In this document: positions 36,003 to 44,919 of the stretch, one piece after another | Layout: each line of letters opens with the position of its first letter | Position numbering within the stretch: position 1 is the first letter of the stretch | NCBI RefSeq assembly: GCF_009728935.1 | Contig: NZ_CP034235.1 | Location: 3,696,001-3,760,000, forward strand | Origin: Paenibacillus psychroresistens | GTDB lineage: Bacteria > Bacillota > Bacilli > Paenibacillales > NBRC-103111 | Direction of reading: 5' to 3' | DNA length: 64,000 nt | Made by a program: the position numbers and the translations under genes | Notes under the pieces: generated by a model | The model's database searches: none | What the model saw: the letters and a program-made list of their open reading frames with translations, nothing else | What the model was told of the DNA's origin: nothing

Positions 36003-37491
36003 ACACAACGAAGTAGAAGAGCAAGGATAAGATGATCGAATCGAGTACGCTCCATAGCAGGGACAGTCCTAGGTTGTTAAGGTAGCCAAAGGCCCATTTC
36101 CCGCATAGCGCCATAATCACCATGCAGATGCTGCTTTTGACATATGGACGAATATCCCAGTAAAACCCGATCAAGCTTGAGATTGATAAGAAGTTCAGCA
36201 GCGTCAATATGACGATACCAAAACCGATGCCATACGCTACGCCGATTATGCCGAATTGGCTGCCGAACGCGAAGATAGCGAGTATTTTGAATGCTGTGGC
36301 AACCACATAGTTCCATAGTGAAACATTCGCTCGTCCGATCCCAAGCAATATCGCGTGCAGCGGCGCATCGAAATAATACAAAAAAAACATAGGCGCCAAT
36401 ATTTTCAGCAGTAATCCTGCATCCGGTGCATCGTAAATGAGCGTCGTGAGCGGGGTCGCCCACACGAACAGGATGACGGTTGCCGGAGCACCGATCAGGA
36501 GTCCCAAGCGCAGCGCTTGATCCATCCGTTCATGTATGAGCAGACCGTTCTTGTTTGTTGCAGCCTCGCTAATCGCCGGGATGAGTGCCGTGGACAGTGA
36601 TGACGTAATAAAGCCTGGCATGAAGAGCAGCGGAAATACATAGCCGGCGAGCTGGCCAAACTGCTTCGTGGCGAGTGCTGTGCCAATACCGGCTAATGCT
36701 AAGCTGGTTGTAATGAGCAGCGGCTGAAATGCGCCGAATAACGAATGAATCACGCCATGCCCGGTCGTCGGCAGGCCGATTTGCAGCAGCTCGGAGAGTG
36801 TGCGTTTCCCCTGCTTCAGGTGGCTCACCCATGTTTCACCAGACACCTTGGATTCACCGTATACCTTATAACTTGCCATTAGGAATAAGAGACTGATCGC
36901 CTCGCTAACGACGGAAGCGACCATTGCGCCCGCAGCTGCATACGCGATTCCATAAGGCATCAACAGATGCACCATCGCCAATACGCATGCGATTTGCACT
37001 GTATGCTCGAGCACGTCGGAAGCAGCGATCGTCATCATTCGCTGTTTGCCACGGAAGTAGCCCTTCAGCACCGCGGAGACGGCGACGATCGGTGCGATCG
37101 GTGTAATCGCGAGCATCGCGTAATACGCACGTTGGTCACTTAGCAGGATGGAAGCGATCCACTCTGAGCAGAGCAGTGAGACTGTCGTCAACGCCACGCT
37201 CAAGACAGTGGTGACAGCGAGCGATACGTGCAGGATACGTCTCACTTTAGCACGCTCGTCTCGAGCGTAGGCCTCCGCGACCAGTTTCGAGATCGCGACC
37301 GGTAAGCCGAGCTCCGTAATCGTAATGACGAGTGGCACGAGTGGATGCGCCATCATCAAGAGACCAATTCCCTCTGCGCCCAACACGCGGGCGACAAATA
37401 TGCCGCTGATAAAGCCGAGAATGCGGTTGATGAAAGCGGCGACGGACAAAACTAATGTACCTCTCATGAACGAGTGTGTCGGTTGTACCAT
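35941..37491 (-). CDS. SpoVB/MurJ-like polysaccharide or lipid flippase (MOP superfamily)
   Basis: 516 residues, about 14 membrane helices. N-terminal segment FMRGTLVLSVAAFINRILGF and ELGLPVAISKLVAEA resemble SpoVB. SpoVB-type proteins translocate lipid-linked peptidoglycan precursors, in sporulation cortex assembly or in cell-wall synthesis. The gene is visibly richer in G and C than everything around it, with many GCG/CGC codons, suggesting a different origin. AGGAGG precedes the start. It stands alone and converges on a broken lipoprotein gene. Confidence 0.85.
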   Translation of the reverse strand: MVQPTHSFMRGTLVLSVAAFINRILGFISGIFVARVLGAEGIGLLMMAHPLVPLVITITELGLPVAISKLVAEAYARDERAKVRRILHVSLAVTTVLSVALTTVSLLCSEWIASILLSDQRAYYAMLAITPIAPIVAVSAVLKGYFRGKQRMMTIAASDVLEHTVQIACVLAMVHLLMPYGIAYAAAGAMVASVVSEAISLLFLMASYKVYGESKVSGETWVSHLKQGKRTLSELLQIGLPTTGHGVIHSLFGAFQPLLITTSLALAGIGTALATKQFGQLAGYVFPLLFMPGFITSSLSTALIPAISEAATNKNGLLIHERMDQALRLGLLIGAPATVILFVWATPLTTLIYDAPDAGLLLKILAPMFFLYYFDAPLHAILLGIGRANVSLWNYVVATAFKILAIFAFGSQFGIIGVAYGIGFGIVILTLLNFLSISSLIGFYWDIRPYVKSSICMVIMALCGKWAFGYLNNLGLSLLWSVLDSIILSLLFYFVVFILMDMVKRKRKRHIFSIPW

Positions 37492-37551
37492 AGACTTCGT
37501 TTCCTCCTGATGAACAATATTTAATTATATTCACCATTTGGAAAAGTATGT

Positions 37552-37582
37552 GAACGAGCTATAATCGGGGCAGGATAGTTCG
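37552..37582. repeat. Accessory repeat, right-core copy (R0)
   Basis: Contains GAACGAG followed by GGGGCAGGATAGTTC. GCAGGATAGTTC recurs exactly at the right ends of the copies near 44.8 kb and 54.8 kb. It marks the left edge of the cassette-like array. Confidence 0.5.
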
Positions 37583-37640
37583 TAACTAAATAATATCCAA
37601 TCACACCATGAACTAAAACATTACAAGGAGTGTAGACTAA

Positions 37641-37907
37641 ATGACATTAATCCAATTATCTAATTACTTGTTTCTAGGATCAGTAGCACTTCTGATACTC
37701 ACATTAATAATTAAAGGTATAGGGAGACGTGGAATGACTGGATATAATGCTGATCCGTATTCAGGATCGACGACTGATTTACAATTAGAGCACAATCATA
37801 GAGAAGTAATTCAAGGACAGGACACTTTGATGAAGAATATTTTCAAATCGTATTTTATTTGGATCTCTTTAATTGGAATTGTAACATCAATTGTAATAAC
37901 ACTATAA
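37641..37907 (+). CDS. Small two-helix membrane protein
   Basis: 88 residues: hydrophobic helices at about residues 7-26 and 67-87, separated by a polar loop with GYNADPYSGSTTD. AAGGAG lies before the ATG. No family assigned with confidence. Followed by about 100 bases without features. Confidence 0.55.
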   Translation: MTLIQLSNYLFLGSVALLILTLIIKGIGRRGMTGYNADPYSGSTTDLQLEHNHREVIQGQDTLMKNIFKSYFIWISLIGIVTSIVITL

Positions 37908-38007
37908 ACAATTAATGAGATATAATGGAAATTATGGATAATATGCGAAGTTAGTAAGCAAGACGATATGCGAAATGCTCGAAATAAAATAAAAATAGGA
38001 GCTAAAA

Positions 38008-38391
38008 ATGAAAAGATTAGTTACTCTTCTAATTGTAGTTGTTGTTTTACCTTTCATTTTATCAAGTTGTTCGAAAGATAATGAATCTCAAATTCTAGGT
38101 ATATGGGTATCAGATCAAGCTTCTCAAAAAGTAGGTAGTGACGAAGTATTAAGTCAATTTAATTACTTGGAAATTAAAGAAGGAAATATAACTTTAGGGA
38201 ATTATGTAAATGAAATAAAGGATGATATAACGGTTAAAAACATAACAAAATCAGATGAAAAAATGAAATATGAATGGAGATCAAAAAAAAAAATTTCAAT
38301 AAACAGTTCACTTTATGAAATTGAATTGAAAAATGATGAAATGATAATAAAAAATGAGAATATTGAAATCCACTATAACAAAGAAAAATAA
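38008..38391 (+). CDS. Small lipoprotein
   Basis: 127 residues with signal peptide and lipobox ILSSC near residue 21. The mature part starts with ILGIWVSDQ, a lipocalin-like 'GxW' beginning seen in many small stress-related lipoproteins, and is strongly charged. AATAGGAG before the ATG. No named family. A repeat copy starts 10 bases after the stop. Confidence 0.6.
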   Translation: MKRLVTLLIVVVVLPFILSSCSKDNESQILGIWVSDQASQKVGSDEVLSQFNYLEIKEGNITLGNYVNEIKDDITVKNITKSDEKMKYEWRSKKKISINSSLYEIELKNDEMIIKNENIEIHYNKEK

Positions 38392-38400
38392 TAACTATAT

Positions 38401-38470
38401 GAACTGAGTACTATAGTGGAGCCTTTTTGCTATGCGGCAAACACCTCTTTCCTATTGAAGCAACGATAAT
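38401..38470 (+). repeat. Accessory repeat copy R1 with terminator hairpin
   Basis: Shares GCTATGCGGCA and CTATTGAAG.AACG with the copies at 48.6 and 49.2 kb. The centre folds as TTTGC / GCAAA within GGAG...CTC, followed by TTTCC. It follows the lipoprotein gene at 38008 by ten bases. Confidence 0.7.
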
Positions 38471-38559
38471 ATTAATATTGGATGGAATACCATTAAATGA
38501 AACCTTTATAAATATCAATTGTCTGCTAATGAGTGTCTAAATAAAAGAGGGGAGTTCTT

Positions 38560-39069
38560 ATGATATCATCTAATATAAAATTAATTGTAATTCTGAATGT
38601 TATGCTATTACTGATTGTTGGCTGTAATGATAAGGTTAGGTCTGTTAATGAATTCTCAATCTATTTGGTTAAAGACTTATCAACAACTGAAGCCATGAGT
38701 AAAAAGCTTGATGATCTTCCGTTAGAAACTATAGCTCTGCTTACTGACAAGGAAATTAGTACATACAATTGGACTGAACATGAATTCACAATGAAGGAAG
38801 GTATTAGTTTAGAGGAAAAGTTAGAAGGGAAAGTACCAGCAAGTGGTAAACCTTTTGTTGTAGTTGTGGGTAATGAAAGAATATATCTAGGGAGCTTTTG
38901 GTCCTCCTTTTCTTCTCAATTTAAACCTGATATTGATATTCCGAGGATCTCTTCTGTGTGGCTTAAAAGAAGTGATAATAATATGTACAAAATACAATAT
39001 GGAAAAAATCAGGATCCTAGAGACGATACTAAAATATTTGAGGCATTAAAAGGATTAGGGAAAGTTTGA
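38560..39069 (+). CDS. Lipoprotein of unknown function
   Basis: 169 residues, signal peptide with lipobox LIVGC near residue 22, and a mixed alpha/beta mature domain. AGAGGGGAG before the ATG. No family recognised. Surface-anchored by prediction. Confidence 0.6.
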   Translation: MISSNIKLIVILNVMLLLIVGCNDKVRSVNEFSIYLVKDLSTTEAMSKKLDDLPLETIALLTDKEISTYNWTEHEFTMKEGISLEEKLEGKVPASGKPFVVVVGNERIYLGSFWSSFSSQFKPDIDIPRISSVWLKRSDNNMYKIQYGKNQDPRDDTKIFEALKGLGKV

Positions 39070-39104
39070 GTTCCAATATATATAGGTGAGGGAAATATAG
39101 GGAA

Positions 39105-39232
39105 ATGTATCGAAACATTTCATTAACAAATGGGGTATTGTATTATCATTTGTCTTAGTGATTCAATGGGGTGTAGGGTTTCTATTTGAATACCTTATCC
39201 ATTTATTAACGGTAGAAAGATATCAGAGGTGA
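39105..39232 (+). pseudogene. Frameshifted small membrane protein
   Basis: From 39113 a 39-codon frame encodes a clear membrane peptide (KHFINKWGIVLSFVLVIQWG..., ending TVERYQR) but has no start codon. ATG 39105 would be in frame if the A-run at 39113-39115 had one more A (M-Y-R-K-H-F...). The stop overlaps the ribosome site of the next small gene. A one-base deletion is the likely explanation. Confidence 0.4.
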
Positions 39233-39236
39233 GCTA

Positions 39237-39428
39237 ATGACAAAATTCCAGGCCAAATTTATAAAGTTATCCATAAGTACAGTGGTAATCATCATCATCC
39301 TATGCATCATTTCATTACTAATCAATAAGAAAATCGATTGGCAAAGTATTGTGTTCTTCGCTATTTTGGCAGTCCTTGTTGATATATTCGCAATAATCAG
39401 AACTGAGTGGAAGAAGAAATATGATTAA
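39237..39428 (+). CDS. Small two-helix membrane protein
   Basis: 63 residues: hydrophobic helices at about 12-30 and 38-55, basic ends (RTEWKKKYD). GAGGTGAG ribosome site. Coupled to the disrupted small membrane gene just upstream. No family. Confidence 0.5.
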   Translation: MTKFQAKFIKLSISTVVIIIILCIISLLINKKIDWQSIVFFAILAVLVDIFAIIRTEWKKKYD

Positions 39429-39581
39429 GCACCAGATTTCAGCAGTCTCCTTTGAACTAACTGGGTTATCTAACAAATCGACACCATTCTCTAACAAAAT
39501 ATACCTATATTCCACTTATCCTTTGCTATATAATTTTCCTAAACATGTATAGAAGGGATTTGATATTTTGAATATAAAAAA

Positions 39582-40889
39582 GTGATTCTTAAAATTCCTA
39601 TAATTACCATGATACTTCTGATTACTTTTACTTCTTCCGCATGCAGCGAAAACAAGAAAGACATAGAACCCGTCGAGATCGATTTTCTACTTCCAGCTTT
39701 TGCGATTAGTGACGATGCCTATTCTACTAGTTATCGCCAAGTATATCAGGATGCTGCTGAAAATTTTCACAAATTAAACCCGCAAATCACGATCAAGGTT
39801 GTTCAAGCAACCGGGAATTATTCTTCATTTCAAGAATACATAGAGAGTAACGAAGCGGCAGACATTGTTCCACTCCCTTTATCCAGCCTTCCTGCTCTTG
39901 AGAAAAAAGAGGTATTAGTCGATTTATTATCGTTGCAGCGATCATCAGGATCAAAGCAAATAGATATTTATAAAGGAATTCTCGACACGGGGATGGTTAA
40001 TGACAAACTACTTGCCTTGCCATACACTACCGATTCGTATGTAGTAATCTATAATAATGATTTTTTTAATGAAGCCAGCATTCCCTATCCTCAAGGTGAT
40101 TGGACATGGGAACAATTTAGAGACATTTCCAAAAAATTAAAAGGTGGATCCATGCTTCCTTATATGACAGATTATTTTGATCTTCTGTTGGCAAGTTACG
40201 GAAAAAGCATTCTGTCTCCCGACGGAAAAACTTCTATTGGTTATTTAGACAGTCCTGAGGCGATTCGTACGATTCAATGGCTAAATGCATATTTTCATGA
40301 TGATAAAGAAAAAAAGGATACTGGTGTTTTAGGTACCGATTATGGATTTGAAACCTTAAAAACTGGGATGGTTTTCGGTAGTTTTTACGCATATTCATAC
40401 TATAGAAATAAATTTGGGGATTTAAAAGATAAAATAGGCGTCGCCTCATTACCCCACTTCGAAAGTGGCGAGCGCGCCAATCATTTATCGGATATTTATG
40501 GATTCGGAATTACTCAAAAAAGCAAGCACCCTGATGAGGCTTGGAGATTTACTCAATATCTCGCTTTATCTACAAATGAAGATTCAATAAAATTTTCAGA
40601 GTATTATTTGACGCCCAGTAAATCCATGTCGGAAGCGTTTCATCAAAAATCAGATCCGATCAAGAGTATATTTGAAGATGAGATGAATTATGTGGTCAAA
40701 CCGTCCCGTAATAATAACGTGTTCAATTACAATTGGAACGAAGATCTGAGAGCCCAATTTATTAACCTTCTTACAACGGATGACAATGACATTCAAGACA
40801 AACTTCACGAACTTGCACTAAAGCTAGATCAAGAGATGAACCGCTTGAAGATTGAGGATGACCAGCAGAAGGAAAGCGTCACACCGTAA
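39582..40889 (+). CDS. Orphan extracellular solute-binding lipoprotein (sugar ABC type)
   Basis: 435 residues of the family 1 solute-binding proteins: signal peptide with lipobox SSAC near residue 21, NPQITIKVVQ early, then WTWEQFRDISKKL near 175 and typical IAxLPH-like segments. The GTG start at 39582 has no ribosome site. One extra A in the AAAAAA run at 39576-39581 would instead join a TTG at 39568, well placed after AGAAGGGA, giving M-N-I-K-K-V-I-L, a normal signal start. So the gene may carry a one-base deletion. No permease or ATPase is near. Confidence 0.75.
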   Translation: MILKIPIITMILLITFTSSACSENKKDIEPVEIDFLLPAFAISDDAYSTSYRQVYQDAAENFHKLNPQITIKVVQATGNYSSFQEYIESNEAADIVPLPLSSLPALEKKEVLVDLLSLQRSSGSKQIDIYKGILDTGMVNDKLLALPYTTDSYVVIYNNDFFNEASIPYPQGDWTWEQFRDISKKLKGGSMLPYMTDYFDLLLASYGKSILSPDGKTSIGYLDSPEAIRTIQWLNAYFHDDKEKKDTGVLGTDYGFETLKTGMVFGSFYAYSYYRNKFGDLKDKIGVASLPHFESGERANHLSDIYGFGITQKSKHPDEAWRFTQYLALSTNEDSIKFSEYYLTPSKSMSEAFHQKSDPIKSIFEDEMNYVVKPSRNNNVFNYNWNEDLRAQFINLLTTDDNDIQDKLHELALKLDQEMNRLKIEDDQQKESVTP

Positions 40890-40962
40890 ACTATATATAA
40901 ACGGGGACTTTGCTTCAGCTATGCGTAAAGATAAGTGGTATGTGCATTACAATAATATACAC

Positions 40963-40980
40963 ATTAATTCCCTAATTATG
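40963..40980 (+). repeat. 18-base upstream element, copy 1
   Basis: ATTAATTCCCTAATTATG, identical to 58978-58995. Both copies sit 60-90 bases before a plus-strand gene start (VOC protein here, small membrane protein there) and may be promoter elements. Confidence 0.55.
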
Positions 40981-41064
40981 TTAAAATTAGAAGGGTTTTC
41001 GTAATTAAGCTTAGGTACAAGACATAACAAAAACCAATAAAACAATCTAAGGGAGTGTTTGTAA

Positions 41065-41517
41065 GTGAGTAATGGATTTGTATTTACGCGTATAGGTTAT
41101 GTCTATATACCAACTTCAAATTTAGATGATTCAATAGAGTGGTATACTCATAACTTGGATTTTAGATTGATGAATAAATTCCAGGATCGTGGTTCGTTTT
41201 TGGCTGTTTTACAACAACCCCACAAGAATTCAATCGCATTATTGCTTATAGAGACAGAAGACAGCAATAGGTTAGAAATATCAAGGAATGGGAAGCCTTT
41301 TCCAATCATGGCTATAAACTGTATAGATATAGAATTTACTCATAGTTACTTGAAGGGCAACGGAATTGAAGTTGAAGACTTGAAGACACTGGGAGCTGGT
41401 GAGGCAAAATATTTTTATTTCAGAGATAACCAGGGAAATCTCTTAGAAGTAGCGTGGTCTATATGGGATCCAAAGGATGAAATAAAAGAAGAATTTATTA
41501 AAACTATAAACGAATAA
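41065..41517 (+). CDS. VOC (glyoxalase/bleomycin-resistance-like) protein
   Basis: 150 residues, single VOC-fold unit of two beta-alpha-beta-beta-beta modules: GYVYIPTSNLDDSIEWYTHNLDF at the N-terminus is the classic opening, and FYFRDNQGNLLEVAW near residue 115 supplies the metal-site Glu. GTG start with AGGGAG. Function in the family ranges from glyoxalase to antibiotic binding; not resolved here. Confidence 0.85.
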   Translation: MSNGFVFTRIGYVYIPTSNLDDSIEWYTHNLDFRLMNKFQDRGSFLAVLQQPHKNSIALLLIETEDSNRLEISRNGKPFPIMAINCIDIEFTHSYLKGNGIEVEDLKTLGAGEAKYFYFRDNQGNLLEVAWSIWDPKDEIKEEFIKTINE

Positions 41518-41973
41518 GGTTTTTGAAGTTAGCTTTGGAGAGTAGTTATGCGAACTCACGGATACTCTAGGTCAGAATAGTAATAGAATAGATTAAAACC
41601 TCCCAATCCACGTAGAGATAGGATTATTAAATGAATTGGCACTAACGGGTAGTAATGCAGCAGACAGAAAAACAAACGGGCTAACTTGCAAGATAATTAT
41701 ACTTAATTGGTAAATTACGGTTATTAAGTCCCAAATGATGTCTACCGTTGTTACAGGGAGTGTGAAATGCGAGTGTAGTAGAGGTGAAACGTAATGAAAT
41801 GCTGATGGAATGGAGCAGGAACGTTTGGGATACTTGGGAGAACTACCATGATTGGACGAGAAACGTATGTAAGAGTTATTTAAAAAATTTCTAATTGCGA
41901 CTGGATGTTAATATTTAATGAGTGATAAATAAAGTAGCATCAAAAAAAGCAACAGAATTCTAGGGGGATTAAG
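41518..41973. other. Gap with a degenerate repeat copy
   Basis: Holds GCGAACTCACGGATACTC near 41550 and CTAACGGGTAG near 41642-41652, the two cores of the accessory repeat about 100 bases apart. A 36-codon frame from GTG 41784 to 41894, rich in Trp and Asn, is of doubtful reality. Otherwise no features seen. Confidence 0.45.
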
Positions 41974-42552
41974 ATGATCCACGGACATATTATTTTTCTA
42001 AACGGAACATCAAGTTCTGGGAAAACAAGTCTGGCAAAGGCATTAGAAACGATTTTGGAAGAACCCTATGTATATGTTTCTTTCGATAGTATAGTCGAAC
42101 CGATCATCAACATGTATTTTACAAATATACAAGCGCACGAGGAATTGGGTAAAGCTGCTAGCTTGATGATTCCAAAAGTAGCTTCACTCTTGCATCATAT
42201 AGTCGCAGCATTGGCATTACTCGGAAAAAATGTAATAGTAGATCATATTATCACCGATAAGAATTGGTTGATAGAATGTGTAGATATTCTATCCGATTAT
42301 CCTGTAACCTTTGTTGGAGTTCATTGTCCTCTTGAAGAACTTGAGCGTCGGGAGCTTGCTCGTGGTGATCGCGCTGTTGGGTTAGCCAAATCTCAAATTC
42401 ATACTGCACATGAGAACATGGATTACGATTTGACTGTGGACACACAGAAGCATGATCCAATGGAGTGTGCTATAAAAATTAAATGTGCACGAAATATCTC
42501 TTCTAGTAGTGCTATTATTCGCATGAAGAATAGTTTGGTAACTAAACATTAA
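41974..42552 (+). CDS. Chloramphenicol phosphotransferase-like protein
   Basis: 192 residues. P-loop near the N-terminus, FLNGTSSSGKTSLAKAL, followed by FDSIVE, VIVDHII and the CPT-type C-terminal segment CPLEELERRELARGDRAVGLA. Matches the chloramphenicol 3-O-phosphotransferase family known from Streptomyces; in Firmicutes most members have unproven substrates. TAGGGGG ribosome site. Residues after about 160 are poorly conserved in look. Confidence 0.85.
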   Translation: MIHGHIIFLNGTSSSGKTSLAKALETILEEPYVYVSFDSIVEPIINMYFTNIQAHEELGKAASLMIPKVASLLHHIVAALALLGKNVIVDHIITDKNWLIECVDILSDYPVTFVGVHCPLEELERRELARGDRAVGLAKSQIHTAHENMDYDLTVDTQKHDPMECAIKIKCARNISSSSAIIRMKNSLVTKH

Positions 42553-42768
42553 ATTCAAACTAATGTTCCTCCAAATTTAAATAAGTTAGGACTCCATATC
42601 TTCTCAGCTAATGGATTATGAGAGCGTAGGAGGGTATCTATTTAACTGCTTGGATGAAAATTTAGTTGAATAAGATAATTTTATGACTTTATTCAAGAAT
42701 GGTAGCCTAAGAGGCGAACAAATTAAGCTCACGAGCGGCTGTTAGGGTTCAAATTTCTTACTTTACCA

Positions 42769-42816
42769 CAATTATAAAGGCCAATATATCAATTGATATA
42801 ATTGCCTTTATAATTG
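42769..42816. terminator. Long palindrome 3' of the ArsR gene
   Basis: CAATTATAAAGGC (42769-42781) pairs with GCCTTTATAATTG (42804-42816), and the centre is itself AT-rich and self-complementary. It sits 20 bases from the end of the minus-strand ArsR gene, whose transcript it probably ends. Confidence 0.65.
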
Positions 42817-42836
42817 TATCCACCTTCTGGAGAACT

Positions 42837-43148
42837 TCATCTAAGAAGCCCCTGCAAGTAGTCGTCCAATAGATCCAGCCGCTCGTCCGAGATGAGGTGG
42901 AAGGAATTAAGCCAAGCGTACAGCGCAATTAAGGGCTTGGGGCAGAGCTTGTAAATCCGCCGGTTGGCGTCAGCTTTCATTTCGACTAAACCGGCATCAC
43001 TAAGCACACGTAATTGTTTGGAGGCTTGGGGCTGGTTCAGGCCCAGACTGTGGGCAATCTCTCCCACAGATAGTGGACCCGTGCGTAACAGCTCGACGAT
43101 ATGCAGCCTATTCGGTTCGGCAAGAGCGCTAAAGATCGTCTCATTCAT
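42837..43148 (-). CDS. ArsR-family transcriptional regulator
   Basis: 103 residues. Winged helix with the family pattern ALAEPNRLHIVELLRTGPLSVGEIAHSLGLNQPQASKQLRVL. No CxC metal site, so it belongs to the non-metal ArsR group that pairs with SRPBCC proteins. It follows the SRPBCC gene by 36 bases on the same strand and probably regulates that operon. Confidence 0.9.
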   Translation of the reverse strand: MNETIFSALAEPNRLHIVELLRTGPLSVGEIAHSLGLNQPQASKQLRVLSDAGLVEMKADANRRIYKLCPKPLIALYAWLNSFHLISDERLDLLDDYLQGLLR

Positions 43149-43184
43149 AATTTTAACCTACTCAAAAGATAGGATGTACATAGG

Positions 43185-43694
43185 TCAGCTCTGCATTTCA
43201 GCCAATAGATCAGGCAGATTGTTGTCCAATGTCATTGACAGCCCTTCAATCATCCCCATTTGAATTGTTGCCTGAAGCGCCTCTGCAGATTCAAACCGGT
43301 AGGAAATACTAAGCTTGGTGCTGCCATCAACTTCTCTGAATACCACAGTAGCATGCTGCTCAGGAACAAAATTAGTCGGGTTTCCTAGTTCATCTGAGAA
43401 TGTGCTTGTATAAGCCAAGCTGTCCGGACTGTTAATTTCTTCATAAATGGCTAAAGCCCAATGTCGCTCACCTTCAGGTGATTGCATGCAATAATGCCAT
43501 TTGCCACCTACACGAAGATTAATGTTACAGATCGGAATGGTATAAGGCCTAGGTGCCCACCATTTGGCTAAATGCTCGGGTTCGGTGAAAGCCGTAAAAA
43601 CAAGCGCTTTCGGTGCTTTAAATACTCTTTCCAGTAAAAACTCACGTTCATTGATAACCGGTGCCTTACTGTTGGATGATTGTTGAGTTGTCAT
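43185..43694 (-). CDS. SRPBCC/AHSA1-like domain protein
   Basis: 169 residues, START/Bet v1-like fold: EREFLLERVFKAPKALVFTAF, EPEHLAKWWAPR and GGKWHYCMQSPEG are family hallmarks. CAGGAGGAG before the ATG. Operon with the ArsR gene downstream. Ligand unknown. Confidence 0.88.
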   Translation of the reverse strand: MTTQQSSNSKAPVINEREFLLERVFKAPKALVFTAFTEPEHLAKWWAPRPYTIPICNINLRVGGKWHYCMQSPEGERHWALAIYEEINSPDSLAYTSTFSDELGNPTNFVPEQHATVVFREVDGSTKLSISYRFESAEALQATIQMGMIEGLSMTLDNNLPDLLAEMQS

Positions 43695-43896
43695 TTTAAC
43701 TCCTCCTGAAACGATATTTTATTTGTTGATCTGAATATACATCAAATAGAATATTCCTGTCAAGGAATGTTGTTTATTTGCTCTATCCTAATGTTCTATT
43801 CAGATTTGTGCCTTTTTCGATGAGGACTCTGTGCGTCTTTGGACGTTGGAATGATATGGATAAACTAAGAAACTTAGTGCAAAACGTTACTGTTGA

Positions 43897-43922
43897 GAAA
43901 AAGACCCTTCGGAGTCTTTTTT
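43897..43922. terminator. Bidirectional hairpin
   Basis: AAAAAGAC / GTCTTTTT stem around CCCTTCGGA followed by TTTTTTTC. Confidence 0.7.
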
Positions 43923-43986
43923 TCTATTGTTTTATAATAAAGTTGTTTAATTCATAATAAAGTTTTTTCATTTTTCCATTATGACG

Positions 43987-44005
43987 CTGAACTAACAGGC
44001 AGATT
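43987..44005 (+). repeat. Accessory repeat right core (Rb)
   Basis: GCTGAACTAACAGGCAGATTT; the same CTGAACTAAC beginning occurs at 48574 and the AACNGGCAG core throughout the array. Confidence 0.5.
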
Positions 44006-44150
44006 TGTTCAATATACTTGTTAAAATATAGTATAATTTGGAATATAAGTACTCACGTAATTACAATCAACTGAAGTTCGTTAACTTCACCTTTGAATTT
44101 GTGAAGCCAATAAGATTTAACGCACAGCTCTTGGGAATGGTGAAGCATTC

Positions 44151-44702
44151 ATGAAAAGGTTTTTGATAATTACAGTTGGTAAAACACATAGTGGTAAAAC
44201 TAAAGAATTAGAACAGCAATTACACAACTCACTTGTGATTGACCAGGATAATCATGCGGAATTTATCAACACCTATTACAAAACCTTAATGCCAGAACAA
44301 GGTCCTTATACTTTCAAGTATGCCGTCACTCAAACAATTGTAAATTATGCGGTAAATCAGACTGATTTTCATCTTATTCTTTGCAACTCAAATCGCCATC
44401 GCAAAAATCGTTTGGATCTTCTCGAAAAATTTCATAATCAAGGTTTTATCAGTATTCTTGTAAATTTTGATATTCCAGATTGTGTTCTTATGGAGCGCAT
44501 CGCTAAAAGTCAGCGCAGCACGACAGTTATTAGGGGTGCTTCAAATTTTGAAGAAGTACTAATTCTACAACAGGCTGAGTCTCAAGATGACAATGTGATA
44601 GCACCAGCAGAAGGCGAAGCTGACTATTCATTTGTAATCAAGGACAGTAATGAGGTTCAGTCTATCAATCAAGAAATTACGAATATCGCTCAAAGCTTAT
44701 GA
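44151..44702 (+). CDS. P-loop kinase-like protein
   Basis: 183 residues. Walker A GKTHSGKT at residues 10-17, then LVIDQDNH and LILCNSNRHRKNRLDLL, and a lid-like segment CVLMERIAKSQRSTTVIRGAS near 123. It looks like a small-molecule or nucleotide kinase of the AAA_33 type. No substrate can be assigned. Weak ribosome site (GGGAATGG), so the start is uncertain. Confidence 0.7.
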   Translation: MKRFLIITVGKTHSGKTKELEQQLHNSLVIDQDNHAEFINTYYKTLMPEQGPYTFKYAVTQTIVNYAVNQTDFHLILCNSNRHRKNRLDLLEKFHNQGFISILVNFDIPDCVLMERIAKSQRSTTVIRGASNFEEVLILQQAESQDDNVIAPAEGEADYSFVIKDSNEVQSINQEITNIAQSL

Positions 44703-44718
44703 GTGGTCTTTTTCAACT

Positions 44719-44850
44719 ATCGGTAACGAGAGCTGAATATACAGCCATAACAGGGTACTGCCGATTTAATGTTGTAGCATGTTCCGCTAACAGAGCAGGA
44801 TAGTTCAGGAGTATGCTCTGAAGCAGCTCCTTTTTCATTGATTTAAGTAA
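44719..44850 (+). repeat. Accessory repeat copy Rc, composite
   Basis: Carries CGGTAACGAGAG, ATAACAGGGTACTGCC, GCTAACAGAGCAGGATAGTTC and a hairpin GGAG...CTCC followed by TTTTTC and ATTGATTTAAGTAAG. It appears to be two copies side by side, filling most of the 216-base gap. Confidence 0.65.
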
Positions 44851-44919
44851 GAGGAAAACCATGCAATACAAGCGAATAACTAGGGACAGATCAACACAAA
44901 GTCCTGTTGGGAGACTTAT

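Larger units (their letters stand above)
43695..44150. other. Gap with terminator, repeat core and promoter-like sequence
   Basis: Contains the hairpin at 43897-43922, a repeat right core GAACTAACAGGCAG (43989-44002), TATAAT at 44033-44038, and an imperfect GAAGTTCGTTAACTTC hairpin near 44083. No coding frame seen. Confidence 0.5.

Noticed and set aside
36077..36463. 128-codon frame overlapping the flippase gene
   Set aside because: Same-strand out-of-frame reading in a GC-rich gene, where long chance frames are expected.
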